The notes beneath the pieces were generated by a model, which saw nothing but the letters and a program-made list of their open reading frames with translations, ran no database searches and had not been told where the DNA came from. A DNA stretch of 64,000 nucleotides from the NCBI GenBank assembly GCA_013399875.1, contig VXAZ01009672.1, forward strand, positions 558,001 to 622,000. Reading direction: 5' to 3'. The DNA is from Gymnorhina tibicen. Lineage: Eukaryota; Chordata; Aves; Passeriformes; Artamidae. Below are positions 1 through 11,345 of this stretch, piece after piece. The translations under genes were made by a program, and so were the position numbers. The number at the start of each line of letters is the position of its first letter. Position 1 is the first letter of the stretch.

Positions 1-1479
1 ATTGAAATAAACACCACGTCTTGAGATCAATACAGCCTTAACTGAGTATCTGAATAGCAGACTACAATAGATTAGTGTGGAAAATTCTGTATATATAGTC
101 TCAGGAGTCAAGCAGCAGAGAAGTCAGGTCAGGCTGAAGTTGTTTGTCCAGTTCACAGGGAGGAGAGTGGTTAACTTACCACAAAGGGACTTTTGGACCG
201 TGATTTTGTGAAATGTGTAGCAGAGCATTGACAGGTCCCTACTGGAAAGTTGAATGGATTCTTTCCCTTTTGTGGCATTTTATCAAGTTTTCTAGCACTT
301 GAGCTAATGTCTAATGATTTGGTGCTATCTGCCTAGAGAGAAGGCTTAGATTTCTGATTTGCCTTCTGCCTTCATTTACCTCCTTTGGCTGAAAGTTTCA
401 TGAACATTTTCCACCTGCAGCATGAGAGGCTGCTGTGAAGGGATGTGCACTCCTGCTGTTCCTAGCAGCACATCAAATGAAAACATAGCAAGAGACATAG
501 CAAGAACTTAGAGTAGCATCCTGGTGAGTGGAGTTTGTTAGTAGATTGGAGAATGGGAGCAAAACGTTTGAAGAATAGCTGTATGAGTCTTTTTATTTTT
601 AATGAAAATATAATAAGAGAAAAGTGAGGATAAATAGAAATGTAGAGATCGAGTCTGCATTCCTCAGGGATAAAGCAGTGGGCATAGCTCTCTTTGGTTC
701 AGATAAAATAACAGGCAGGTATTAAAACTTCATTTCATGTCAATGATAATCCAAAAACTATTTCGGAAGAAGAGCTTTACAAAAAAAAAATCAAAATCAC
801 AAATCCTAATCAGACATTCTAAAATACAGCTGATTATACCATGGACTGGAAACACTGAATAAAACAAGAAATACATAACTATTTTTAATCATTATTATAA
901 ATGATATTTCTTTTTCCTAAATCCAGCATTTGTAGTTGTTTGGCTTTTTTTTTTTTCCCCCTGAGTGAACAAATCCAGATTTTTCTCCCCTTGGACAGAG
1001 TTTTATTTTTAAACACGGCTTCCAGAAATGCATTTGTGTGGGATTGCAGTTGGGACCAGTGGAGAGCCATGGCACTCTGCCAGGCACTCACCCTGTCCCT
1101 GCAATACAGATGGATTGCCAGGGTTCTGGAGAAAAACAACCCCAAAACTTTAAACAAATTATGCTTAATGGAAATAAACATTTTTTGCTCTTCTCCATAA
1201 TGATTTGGATAATGTGCTGGCTGTGTGTTTCTGGAGGACAGAGGAAGGGGGAGGGGGAGAGGAGGGCAGAGGCGGAGCTCTGTGTGCCTGTAACTTGCTC
1301 TCCAGCAGATTCTTTGGGAAGCCTGTGGGAGCGACTCGTTTCTAAGCTTGGAGCGTTTTGTAACTTTCAGCCCATCCTTCTCTTAAAAGGTGGGCAGGCT
1401 GGCTGCAGCCAGCTATGATAAGAGCATTTATCTACTGGTTGGTTTCTTCCATATATGGATTTGAAAGACCAGGAAAGGC

Positions 1480-2555
1480 ATACAGAACCATATAATCATT
1501 TAGGTTGGAAAAGACCCTTAAAATCAAGTCCAGCTTAACCCAGCACTGCCAAGGCCATCAATGAACCACGTGCCCAAGTGCCACATCTACACATCTTTTA
1601 AATACCTCTAGGGATGGTGACTCCACCAATTCCCTGGGCAACCTGTTCTAATGATTGACTTCTTTCAGTGAAGAAATTTTTCTTAATATCCAATCTAAAT
1701 CTCCCCTGTTGTGATTTTAGGACCTTTCCCCTTCTCTTATCACTTGTTACTTGGGAGAAGAGACTAACTCCCACCTGGCTCCAGCCTCCTTTCAGGTGGT
1801 TGTAGAGAGCGATATGGTCCCTCCTCAGCCTCCTTTTCTCCAGGCTAAACACCCCCAGCTCCCTCAGCCACTCCTCATCAGAACCATGTTCCAGACCCTT
1901 CCCCAGCTCTGTTGCCCTTCTCTGGAAATGTTCCAACATCTCAATGTCTTTCTTGTCATGAATGGCCCAGAACTGAACACAGGATTCGAGGTGTGGCCAA
2001 ACACAGGGGGACAAACACTGCTCTGGTCCTGCTGGCCACACTATTGCTGATCCAGGCCAGGATGCCATTGGCCTTCTTGGCCACCTGGGCACAGCTGGCT
2101 CAGGTTCAGCTGCTGTCAAATGGCACCACCAGGTCCTTTTCCACCAGGCAGCTTCCCAGCCACTCTGCCCCCAGCCTGTTGTGCTCTGTGGGGTTGTTGT
2201 GAGTGACCCCAATGCAGGGCCTGACACCGGACCTTTGTTGACTTCATACAGTTGGTCTTGGCCCATGGATCCAGCCTGTCCAGATCCCCCTACAGAGTCT
2301 TCTTGCCCTTCAGGAGATCAACACTCCTGCCCAGTTTGGTTTGGATTGCAAACTGACTGAGGGTTCGCTGGATGCCCTTGTCCGGATCATTGATAAAGAC
2401 ACTGAACAGCACTGGCCCCAATACTGAACCCTGGTAAACACCAGGTATGGCCAGTTGCCCACGGGATTTAACTCCATTTACCACAACTCTCTGGGCCTGG
2501 CCATCCCGACAGTTTTTTACCCAGAGACAGTGCACGCGTCTGTGTCAAATCTGCC
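1480..2555 (-). mobile_element. CR1 LINE fragment, 5'-truncated, with broken reverse-transcriptase coding sequence
   Basis: Read on the minus strand, this is the 3' part of a chicken-repeat-1 type non-LTR retrotransposon. The stretch 2290-2535 encodes a reverse-transcriptase palm segment containing GSVLGPVLF and FINDPDKG followed by [11 protein letters not shown] second frame at 1598-2266 encodes the typical CR1 C-terminal tail with [42 protein letters not shown] and ALYNHLKGG. The two pieces are in different frames and separated by stops, so the copy is dead. The 3' end lies at the low-coordinate side near 1480-1500, where the family's terminal motif (related to aatcat...ttggaaaagaccc) is visible. 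The copy is 5'-truncated at about 2555, as is usual for CR1. It closely resembles the copy at 28155-29545. Confidence 0.93.
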
Positions 2556-4949
2556 TTGTATTTTTACTGTGTAACAGCTTTGACACTCTCTTCCATGTTG
2601 TGCACCTAACTTTTGCGGGGTTTTGGTGGTAAGGTGACAATGCCATGAAACCAATATCTGGTTGGGTTTGGTTTTTTAACATAAAGAAGGGCAAGCAGAG
2701 TATGCTGCAGGCTATAGCCTACCTCACAGAAGAAAAGGCATCATAGACATATCTCTGGTTTTTCAAGCTGGTGTTGATAAATTTTTTCTCTCACTTCTGT
2801 TGCTATGGTGTTAGTTCTTTGCAATAACAAACCTTTGGGTGATCATGTCAAATGCAGAGATCATTCGGAGAGAGAGATGCTGAAAGGGAAGGGAAGTAGG
2901 AGGGCTCAAATTCCAGCTGATGACAAACAATGAGTCAGTGTTTGTCTCAGCAGAGGGCCATCAGAAATTTTGCACTTTGCTTTCACTGACTTCTTTTTGG
3001 GTCTGATACTCCACTTGAAAAGGCGTCTTTTTACCTTCTCAAATCTTTTTTTTCCTTCTACTTTTACTTTTTTTTTTTCTGAATGCATAAGAGGAAGGTG
3101 GATCTCTTCCAAATTCCACACAGCACCGGAATATTTGCTTTCTGCAGCATGGCTCTAAACACAGAGGACGTATTTTTGCAAATGGTTTGATCCTCCAATC
3201 CACAAAATACTGGATGAAATTTTGAAGGTTTTTGTGGCTGAAATGTACCTGCTGTCCTTGTTGAGGCAATTGAAGTGGTCACTGAACTTCCTTGCAGAGA
3301 AGCTGCTTTATCATGCTATCATTTCTCACATTGCTTTACTGGTGAAGGGGAAGCAAAACACTGTTAAGGGGGAGCCTTTTTAATGCTTTCCAGTGTGCAA
3401 AGTAGGTGCATTTGGTTTCATTCTCAAAATATGCCTGTTGCGTTTAGCTGGCACAACTGTTGTGAAGAACTTGTCTTGCCCAGATGTCTTATGCGTCTGG
3501 AAAACACTGTGCTGGAAATGCCTGGATATGCCTTGAAGGCTTACTTCTATTCTTGGGTCAAGGCTGAAAGGGAGGACTGTTTTCTTGTTTTCTGAGTGTT
3601 TCTGTGCAGATTGAGCTGAAAGTTCAGGAAGAATGTAGAGGGGTAACCAATCTCAAGTACTTATTTGCTTCTTACCGTTTTTCAAACTGCAAGTCCTGAA
3701 AATGGATTAATTCAGAATTTTGTACCTTGGCAACCGGGAACTTTCTGACCTAGTTAAATGGACCCTTTGTTTTGCTGTTTCCTTCCAGATGTGATAGGCA
3801 GATGGAAAAGAATCAGAAGAAGCAGTGTGGTCATCTGAGATTTCTTTTAAGGATATTAACTGATTTTTCTGGAACTTGGTTACAGAAGTTAATTATCTCC
3901 TTCCGTGTCCTTTAGCCAAGCTGCAGTTCACTTAATTTTGCAGATACTTAGTCAGTTCCTTGTGAGAGTGAAAATACGTCAGGACAGCCAGACCTTCTAC
4001 GGACTGCCTCACTTGGCCACAGTTTACCCACCCCTGAGCATCCAAGCCAAGTCTGCCCTGTTGGCCTCTACCACGGCTTGTAGGGGAGTGGCTGCCCACC
4101 TGTGGGCGGTGCCTCTGGTCATCTCCTCGGAAGAGAGGACACATGCTGTGTTCTCCAGTTGTACTGGAATCTGCACAAGGACTTCAAAGGGCCCCAACCC
4201 ATAACTGTTAGTAGGAGCAAATGGTAATGGGCAAGCAAAGGTGGTCTCTGAGAGAGGAAATGGCAGTCTTTCAATTTGCTTTTGTGCCATAGGTAACTTC
4301 AGTTTTTCTGCTCAGGGAAGCCTGGCCCATTAGCAACTAGCAAATTAATATAAGGCTGATAGATGTCTGCTGGTTTAGTTTTACTGGTTTTATTTTGTCT
4401 TATCTTTACCTTCTTTAAGGCACTCACTCCTTAATTCAAAGCAGAGCCATTTCTGTAGGATGGGAAATTTTAGTAGGACAAAACTCAAGCTAATAAGACA
4501 GAAAACAGCATCAGCAGCAGCCTTTTCTGCCCAGCCTCTTCCTCTCCCTCCTGTGCCTCCCACACCCTTCTACCAGAGTTGAATAAAAAAGAAAGCAGCA
4601 ATAGAAAGGATCATGCAGGTAAAATCAGATGCTAACTTTAGTTTAGTGAGCACGCATCCATCTTTCCTCTCAAAGGTGTTCCTGATTTGACATTTACAAG
4701 GTTAAGTTGCCATTGATGCAGCAGGTCTCACAATTGGTTACATTGAATCTCACAGCTTTTGTGCTGTGAGCAGCCCAGTGTGTTGGCTAGAACATCAGCC
4801 AGTTCTGGCACTTACACTGAATTAATGTTAAATCTGGTAAGTAGCTTCATGGGATTGTTAAGTTTCGTGAGCATCTTAGGAGTCTGCAATGCATCATCTT
4901 CATCAAAGCAGATTTGGCATTAAATTTAGACTAAGTTGCTTAGGGCTTT

Positions 4950-5150
4950 GCCCAGTCAGGTGTTGAAAACCTTGAAGAATGGAGATCCTGCCACCTCTGT
5001 GGGACTCCGCTGTAACCAGACTGCCCTTGTGGTAGATATTTTTTCCTGATTTAGTTGGAATCTCCATAGTTTTTTATTTATATCCTGATAAATCCAAGCC
5101 CTCATACTGGCCAGCTCTCTTAGGATCCTTTGCACGCATCCCATCAGGTC
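4950..5150 (-). mobile_element. Old CR1-like fragment
   Basis: The segment reads like a diverged CR1 3' region on the minus strand. It follows the order of CR1 landmarks: a 'fused/gap' line ending near aaaaccttgaagaatggagatcc, then a decayed 'cctgccacctctgtggga' stretch, then tttttcctgatttagttggaatctcc, which corresponds to the conserved 'aatttcttcctaatatctaacct' part. Divergence is high, both ends are uncertain, and no coding remnant is readable. Confidence 0.5.
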
Positions 5151-5915
5151 CAGTAGGCTTCTTTGCTTTAATCTTTCATCAAGAGAAAATTCCTCAATCC
5201 TTTTCCAGTACAGGTCATTCCTCTGCTCTTGAACCCTGCTTTGGTACTAGAACCAAGCCCTCTAACACATTGCCAGCATTTTCATGCCTTCCTGTGCTGT
5301 CTGGAGCAGACTTTCTGCACACCCTACCCCAAATCTTTGCCTCCTACTCAGCTAACTGCCGAAGTCTGCTACTGGGAGTTGTCTGGGAGCTGCACCCCTC
5401 CTTACCAGCTAAATAGCTGTCTCAGTAGCAGGTGAATTTCCACAGATCCTGTGGTACCTTTATTCCTGTCCTGGGCGCTGTTTTGTGCAATCCCAGTGGG
5501 TGAAGGGCACATCAGACCTTCCTTTTATTAGTGGTGTTGATCTCTTGTTGGCATGGCTTTTGCATGTATGCGAATGTAGCAGGAAACTATGTGAATATAC
5601 CAGGAAACTGAGCTGAGGAGGTGTGTGTTGGCTTAGGGTGGAGAAGAACAGGGAGGTGTTTGGATGGACAGTACTTGCTGGTGACTTCACTGCTTTTTCA
5701 TGGAATTAGAGCTACACTGCTGAGACATAAGTGTCTGAGTAAAGTTTTCTAACATTCAATGAAGTGTAAATTCTCAGGAATTTGGATAACATACCAAAAC
5801 AAAGGCACTGTGTAAAGTAAATGCCTTCTGTGTGGCAGCAACACCTTGGATAGTGGCAGGGGCAAGAGCTTGGATCTTCCATATATTAATAAAACATTTC
5901 TCTCTGTTTCTTCAG

Positions 5916-6041
5916 CTTGACCTCACCAAACCCATTGAAGATCAGGGCCCTTTGGATGTGATCATACATAAACTGACAGATGTAATCCTTGAAGCAGACC
6001 AGAATGACAGCCAGTCACTGGAGTTGGTTCAGAGGTTCCAG
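5916..6041 (+). CDS. ITPK1: ITPK1 coding exon, about residues 41-82
   Basis: This 126-nt exon is in phase 0 at both ends and encodes 42 residues, from LDLTKPIED through the conserved DVIIHKLTDVILEAD and NDSQSLELVQRFQ. The acceptor is a strong polypyrimidine tract (tctctgtttcttcag) and the donor is the consensus gtaagt. It belongs to the N-terminal alpha/beta substrate-binding domain of inositol-tetrakisphosphate 1-kinase. The lysine within IIHKL aligns with K59, a residue known to contact the inositol phosphate. Compared with the human protein as I recall it, differences are conservative (for example D for N at 42, T for S at 44, K for R at 45, D for E at 49). Part of an open frame 5832-6185 runs through the exon, but its start is intronic and not the gene's start. 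Length and phase fit the vertebrate gene. Confidence 0.96.
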
Positions 6042-7049
6042 GTAAGTGGTTCTTTCTGCATTTCAAGCAAGAGGATGATTTTAGTGCAGCAAATTCAGTC
6101 TGATTACTGTGCAGTTTGTAGTGGGTTGATGAAAAAAACTGTCTGGCACACTGCTGCCTTGCTACTGGTAGCCCAGCAAAAGTAGTTTTGTCAGTTTAAA
6201 ATGGTCTTGCACCTTGGGAAGGTTTTGTGTTATATCAGTAAGGTTAATTAGAACTAGTCTCCCACCAAATGTTCTTATGTCATTTCAAGAGTCTTAGTGC
6301 TGCTCACAAGGAGGAACAGGTGTTTGCAGAGCACTTTATGTGCATCTCTCCATGACAGAAGCCATGGAATTAATTTGGCCCAGTTCTGTCTAGTCTTCCC
6401 AGTTTCTGGAATGCTAATTTCTGTAACATCAAGATTACTGTGAGAGACTCTGTCCTCTAGTACTGAAAATCCCGTTATATTAATTTTTTTTCCCTCAGGT
6501 TTACATTGAAGGTCAGAAATATGTAGGGTGTAGTGGTACAGAGGACAATTTTCCCAAAGAAAAAGTGTCTTCAAAACTCATTAATTAGAAAAAGATTCTC
6601 TCCCAGTGCCCTCCAAACTTTTCTGTTTTGAAAGTTAGAGGATGAGATAGAGGTTAGTGCCCCTGTGAGCAGGCATCTGAATGATATCCTCTCTCCAATA
6701 AAGTAAGGCCTTAAACTTTTGCTTCTGCAGGAGACTGAATTGTGCCACGTCACTGGCATGTGAGAAGCTTCCACAGTAGTAAAACGTATAACCAGGAACC
6801 AGTGGGGCAGAGCACAGGCCTTTCTGTGTTGAATTACGTGCCAAAATGTGTTTTTAGATTATACTCTCATGTAATTTCGTATCCAGGGCAGAAACTATAT
6901 GGAAATTGCTGCCTGTCTCCATCTGTCCTGTATTATTTTTAAGATATTGAAAATCATTAGAAATTAAGAGAAGCATATTCCCTAAGAAAAATAAATTGTA
7001 AGAATACTTTTGTATAAAGTGTGTGGGATAGGGTTTTTAAAGTGTGTGT

Positions 7050-7108
7050 TCGTTTTTAAAACTAAAAAGTTTAGTTTTTAAACTAAGGTTTAGTTTTTAA
7101 AACTAAAA
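7050..7108. repeat. AT-rich tandem/palindromic repeat built on tttttaaaactaaa
   Basis: Three near-copies of a motif related to tttagtttttaaaactaaa lie head to tail. Because each motif is itself close to palindromic, the tract can fold in several ways. It is not coding and resembles a local slippage product. Confidence 0.7.
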
Positions 7109-7681
7109 TCAATGAGCAACCTAGAAAATATAAAATGACCCCTTGCAGGAAAGCTATTTGTATGGGTGAGGTGTTATATAAGCACTGTGGTATTTCTGGC
7201 ACCTACACACAAGTGGAAATAGTGTGGTTCCCTTATTGTTGATTAAGTTGACTGAAAAAGTTCTGATGATCTTAACCAGACCAAACAGTGCAGAATTCAT
7301 TATGCTTTTTTCCTGCTATTGAATATAAATGTGACAGCAAGATGATACCTGGCAGCAGTCTTACTGTTGGCTCCATAAAGCAGTCTTCCAGGAAGCAGAG
7401 AGCAAGGGATCCTTGACCACAGGAGGAGGAATGATCTGCCAGACTACATTTATGACCTTTTTAAGAATGACTTTTTTTTCAGATCTATGTTATGGAGGCC
7501 TTGACCATCTAATCTTCAAAGATCCAAGGAGGAAACTGGCTTCATATTTACGTGACTCTGGGTCCCTGCTCTCTGAAGTCTGTGATGAGCCCTTGTAGGG
7601 TCTGGCAGAGAGTGCTAATAGAACAAGAAACCTCTTGGCATGCCATTTCATGGCTGTTTTCAGTTGTCTTGGAAAAAAAAC

Positions 7682-7713
7682 ATTACAGGAGAACAAAATT
7701 ACAGGAGAACAAA
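7682..7713. repeat. 16-bp tandem duplication
   Basis: The unit attacaggagaacaaa occurs twice exactly and back to back (7682-7697 and 7698-7713), directly after an A-rich run. This is a simple local duplication in the intron. Confidence 0.9.
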
Positions 7714-8190
7714 AATGGTATGCCTGTTGAGAGTGGGATTGTTAGCTCCAGAAGACCTTCAGGGCTGAGCTTTCTTAGGTGTTTATGCTAGTTGGATGTG
7801 GTATGGACTGCAGTTTCTTAGGAGAATATTGGTGGGTGAAAACTGTTCTCCACTGCACTGAAAATCAGTGGTGCGTGCCTAGTGATCATGCAAAGCCAAA
7901 ACAAAGACTGCATGCAGCACCTAGTGTAGTGCATGAGATGAGAAGTGGAGAAATATTTCTATTTGCTTTCTAGGACACTTAAATCCTTATTTTGGGGATG
8001 ATGATTATTTGTAGAGATGATGGTCAGTTTCCCTTCCTACCCACTGTAACACGGGGCTGGACTGATTGAACACAGGTAATTAGTTAACTGTAAAAATTGG
8101 TTCTAGTCCTCGTTGGTTCTTTCTTGACCAGAGGTACATGGAGGGAAGTCAGATGAAGAGGCAGAGTCCCCAGGGTGCCTTTAACGTACT

Positions 8191-8288
8191 GGTACTACCG
8201 TTCCTGCCTTCTTGGTAAGAAAGAAAACCAACTACCCCCGTTCCTGCCTTCTAGACAAAGTATATGGCTTTGAAAACTGAGTATGTTT
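8191..8288 (+). repeat. Copy 1 of a 98-bp intronic duplication
   Basis: This segment matches 10361-10458 over nearly its whole length. The shared parts include ttctt-ggtaagaaagaaaac and the exact tail ctagacaaagtatatggctt plus tgaaaactgagtatgttt. Inside this copy the 15-mer ccgttcctgccttct occurs twice, 40 bp apart (near 8199 and 8239); the second occurrence is diverged in copy 2. I do not recognise it as a known repeat family. Confidence 0.85.
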
Positions 8289-10360
8289 TGGCTCATGTAA
8301 GACATTGGGGAGTCTTTGTTATGCTTTCATTAGAGCAAAATGCTCTCTGAGCAGCTGCCTGTCATAGCTGTACAGGGGCTTGAGTAGCTTCATTCATTGC
8401 AGCTTCATATTGCATTCAAAATGATGGCTTGAGTGATGGAAAATCAATAGGATTATTAATTTGTCTTTCAGAGCTTTCTCTGAACAGGTTCTCTTTGCAT
8501 TAGCCTACTTAAAAAGACAGATCAGACACAGATTTTATGCCTAGTCTTTTGCTATCAGGTTAATGAAAATTTAAAATGTTTCCTCCCTTGCTGCACTTCA
8601 ACTCTTGACTCTCTCATTCTGGAGTTGTCCAGGATGGGCTCTTCTAATATTGATTGAGAAGCTTTCTTAGAAGCGCTTGAGACTGAGAGGAAGGAAAATT
8701 AGATATTTTGGAAGGGAGGGAGGTAGGGGACTTCTCAGCTGAGAAAAGGCAAGCAAAAAACCAAAGGAAACTATTATGTCGTAGTAATTCTTTTGTAACT
8801 GGGGGGGACAGGTTAATACAAAATTGAAATGGTCTATTTGCACCTGAATTCACAGGCTGATACCTGTGTTTTACCCATTTGAAAAATAATGTCTTAAATT
8901 TGTTGGAAGAGCCTCATAAACAGCAAAATTAACTAAAAACTTGTCATTCGAGTGCTAGGTCTTAGGATAGCTTCCTGTGGGTAGGTATTTGCAAGACGAA
9001 GCAGCAGTGGACTTCTGAAGTCTAAACAGGGTAGCTGAATACTCAGAAAGTTGCTTTGAGATGTACAGAGAATAGAAATGTAACAGAGAAGATCAGTTCC
9101 CCCTTCCCCTTTCCACACTCCTCATCCCTCCCAACCACTGCAGAAATCTCTTTTAGACTTAGAGACAAACAATTTAGAGGTGAGTGTTTGTTGAAGACCC
9201 AATATGCCTTCACCTTTCCTTTTGGAAGTGTCCGTGAAAAGAGACCGTCACAGCCTAAGACAACAAAAAGGAACTTTTAAGTCTGAATCTGATGCAAACT
9301 ATTCAGACAAGCTTGTCTTTACATCTGTTTCTCCCTTGGAAAATGTTGTCCTGTTTTTACAAGCGGTCATTGTTATGTTTCTGTATGTGGGAAAACACAA
9401 ATCCAAATGGCGTTATTGTTTCTTTTGCTTACTTGTTTTCTTTTGGGATATTTTTAATGGAACTTTGTTTAAAATTAAACAAAAGGTTGTATAAGTTTTA
9501 TTACTTAGTAATAAAAGCAAGTCAATGAATCAGTGAGTCTCTCTTATCATCTAATGACTTATTATTTGCAGTAGATACTGTATTAACTTTCTGTTAGAAT
9601 ATTAAAAAAAAATCATTAGCTACCTTTCTTGGGTAAAATAACAAGCACCTCCATTCTCATCTATACACAGGATTTTCAAGGAAAGTATTTTTTTAAAATC
9701 ACTGGGTTATATCCAGAGGTATTTAATAGGGAACATGAAATATTTGGCCTCTTTTTGATTTCAAGTTTCATTGCTGGCTTTCTGCCAGTAATGAGGCTGG
9801 TACAAAGCATGACTTAACATCAGGCCTGGAATACAAACAAAGGAGGATCTGCTAAAAGTCCTTGTTTCTTCTTGTTTGCTTTTATTATGTCAAAGATTAG
9901 AAAGAGGAAAACATAGATGTTGTCTGGGTCAAGCTGAACTGCAGCCCAAGGACAGAGCCCTTTTTAGTCTATTGTTGGAAAGCCTAAATATCTTCCACAT
10001 TATTGCCTGGGTGGTTGGAGTCTGCTGTTGGATATCAGTCTTCAGTAAATCCACTGAAATAGAGAGCAGAGTTGTTTTGCTAGCAGGACGAGAGAAGATT
10101 TGAACGTTCAAAGTGGAAAGGTGCTGTACTGAAAGCTCTTTTTTGGCTTCGGTGTTTCTCTTTTCCTTCTTCAACTGCTTCATTTTCAAGTTCATGTCTA
10201 TAGTAGCTCACCTACTTTCAAAATAATTAGGCAGAAACCCTTCATATTTATCCAGAGCTATATTTCTGGTAGTGGGGTCCTTCTGTGCCATTAGAGTACT
10301 GTTACTTAGGCTACATCAAGGGTTTTCCAGTCTGTTAAATGATCTTCACAGGTCACTTAC

Positions 10361-10458
10361 GGTGCTACAGTTCTGCCTTCTTGGTAAGAAAGAAAACTAA
10401 ACTATCCCAGTTCCCACCTTCTAGACAAAGTATATGGCTTTGAAAACTGAGTATGTTT
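10361..10458 (+). repeat. Copy 2 of a 98-bp intronic duplication
   Basis: This is the second copy of the segment at 8191-8288, in the same orientation and about 2.2 kb downstream. A few substitutions separate the copies, mostly in the middle (cccagttcccacc here versus cccgttcctgcc there). It may be a local segmental duplication or two insertions of an unrecognised interspersed repeat. Confidence 0.85.
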
Positions 10459-11026
10459 GTAATACATGATGTCTGAGTGTGGAGCAGTTTCTAGTAAAGA
10501 ATCAAAGTTTATGAAAGATTTCACATCAGCTACCCTAATTGTTCCTTTGAAACTAACAAAATTGATTTTTCTTACTGTAATTTCCTGTTGTAGGGAATCG
10601 GTGTAAGGTTCAGATTTTTAAATTACTTATTTAAAGTAGTTTTCCATGCGTGGGTATTGAAACTTTCTTTTGCATGTGCTGCTGATGTATTGGTGAGAGG
10701 TGTGGGAGACCAGGAAAGTGCTGGCAGCCTACAGGCCCAAGGGGAAGCTGCATGATTTGCTTTGGGGATCCTGGTGCAACTGGATGGGTTTGTTTTTGAG
10801 TGCAGAGTTAACGCTTGGTGATGGAAATCAAAGCAATGAACAGCATGTGAGAAGAGATGAAGAGTTCTGAGGACTTGAGTGCATTTTGATGCTCTTGTTC
10901 TCTCCACAGCTTCAGCACTTAATATCTAGCTGTGTTCAAACAGAAAGGACACATACAAATACACTGACCTTGTTCTGCATTTAGAGTCCTGTGCTTCAAA
11001 GGAGAAGCTGTTTCCGGATTCAGTTA

Positions 11027-11345
11027 TGTTGATTATTGAAACTCGGACTTCGCCGGGTGGGGATCTGGATCCTTTATTCGAAGGAAACGAGCTGGTTTTA
11101 TACACTTCTTCAGGGCACAGTATTTCCTTACATGGCAATTCTCACTACGTGACCTATCCTATGTTGCCACGTCAGCAGCGCACCTTCTAAATGTCCTTCT
11201 GTGGGGTGATCATGCGCTGTTCCCCCGCCCGTCAGCTTCCGGCAGGCTCCTCTGCTGGGGTCTGCCGCGTGACACCTCCTCCCCCCAGGGTCTGTGCCGC
11301 CATGGGCTCCTTTGTGCTGCCATGTGCTTCTTAGCTCTCCCCATA
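11027..11345 (-). mobile_element. Probable solo LTR of an avian endogenous retrovirus
   Basis: This is a GC- and CpG-rich block in an AT-rich intron. On the minus strand it carries a TATAAAA box (about 11097-11102) followed about 20 bp on by AATAAA (11073-11078), the compact TATA, polyA-signal and short-R layout known from alpharetrovirus-like avian LTRs. The + strand starts tgttgatt at 11027, so the element ends in ...aatcaaca in its own direction. The pentamer agtta sits just outside both ends (11022-11026 and 11346-11350), a candidate target-site duplication. Against this, the other terminus would then read tatgg rather than tg, so that end may be off by two bases. No gag, pol or env sequence is attached. 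The family was not named because no search was possible. Confidence 0.65.

Larger units (their letters stand above)
1..5915 (+). other. ITPK1: ITPK1 intron, 3' part, upstream of the first visible exon
   Basis: This stretch has no exon I can recognise; in particular the exon for the ITPK1 N-terminus (about residues 1-40, with the conserved substrate lysine K18) is not seen. It contains a large minus-strand CR1 fragment (about 1480-2555), a weaker CR1-like relic (about 4950-5150), short A and T homopolymers near 781 and 948, and otherwise unique AT-rich sequence. The many short open frames here have no coding character. The intron ends in a pyrimidine-rich tract followed by cag at 5913-5915. 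Confidence 0.85.

Noticed and set aside
1598..2266. 222-codon minus-strand frame as a possible host gene
   Set aside because: The translation is the C-terminal tail of CR1 reverse transcriptase, and the upstream part is in another frame; it is dead LINE sequence.
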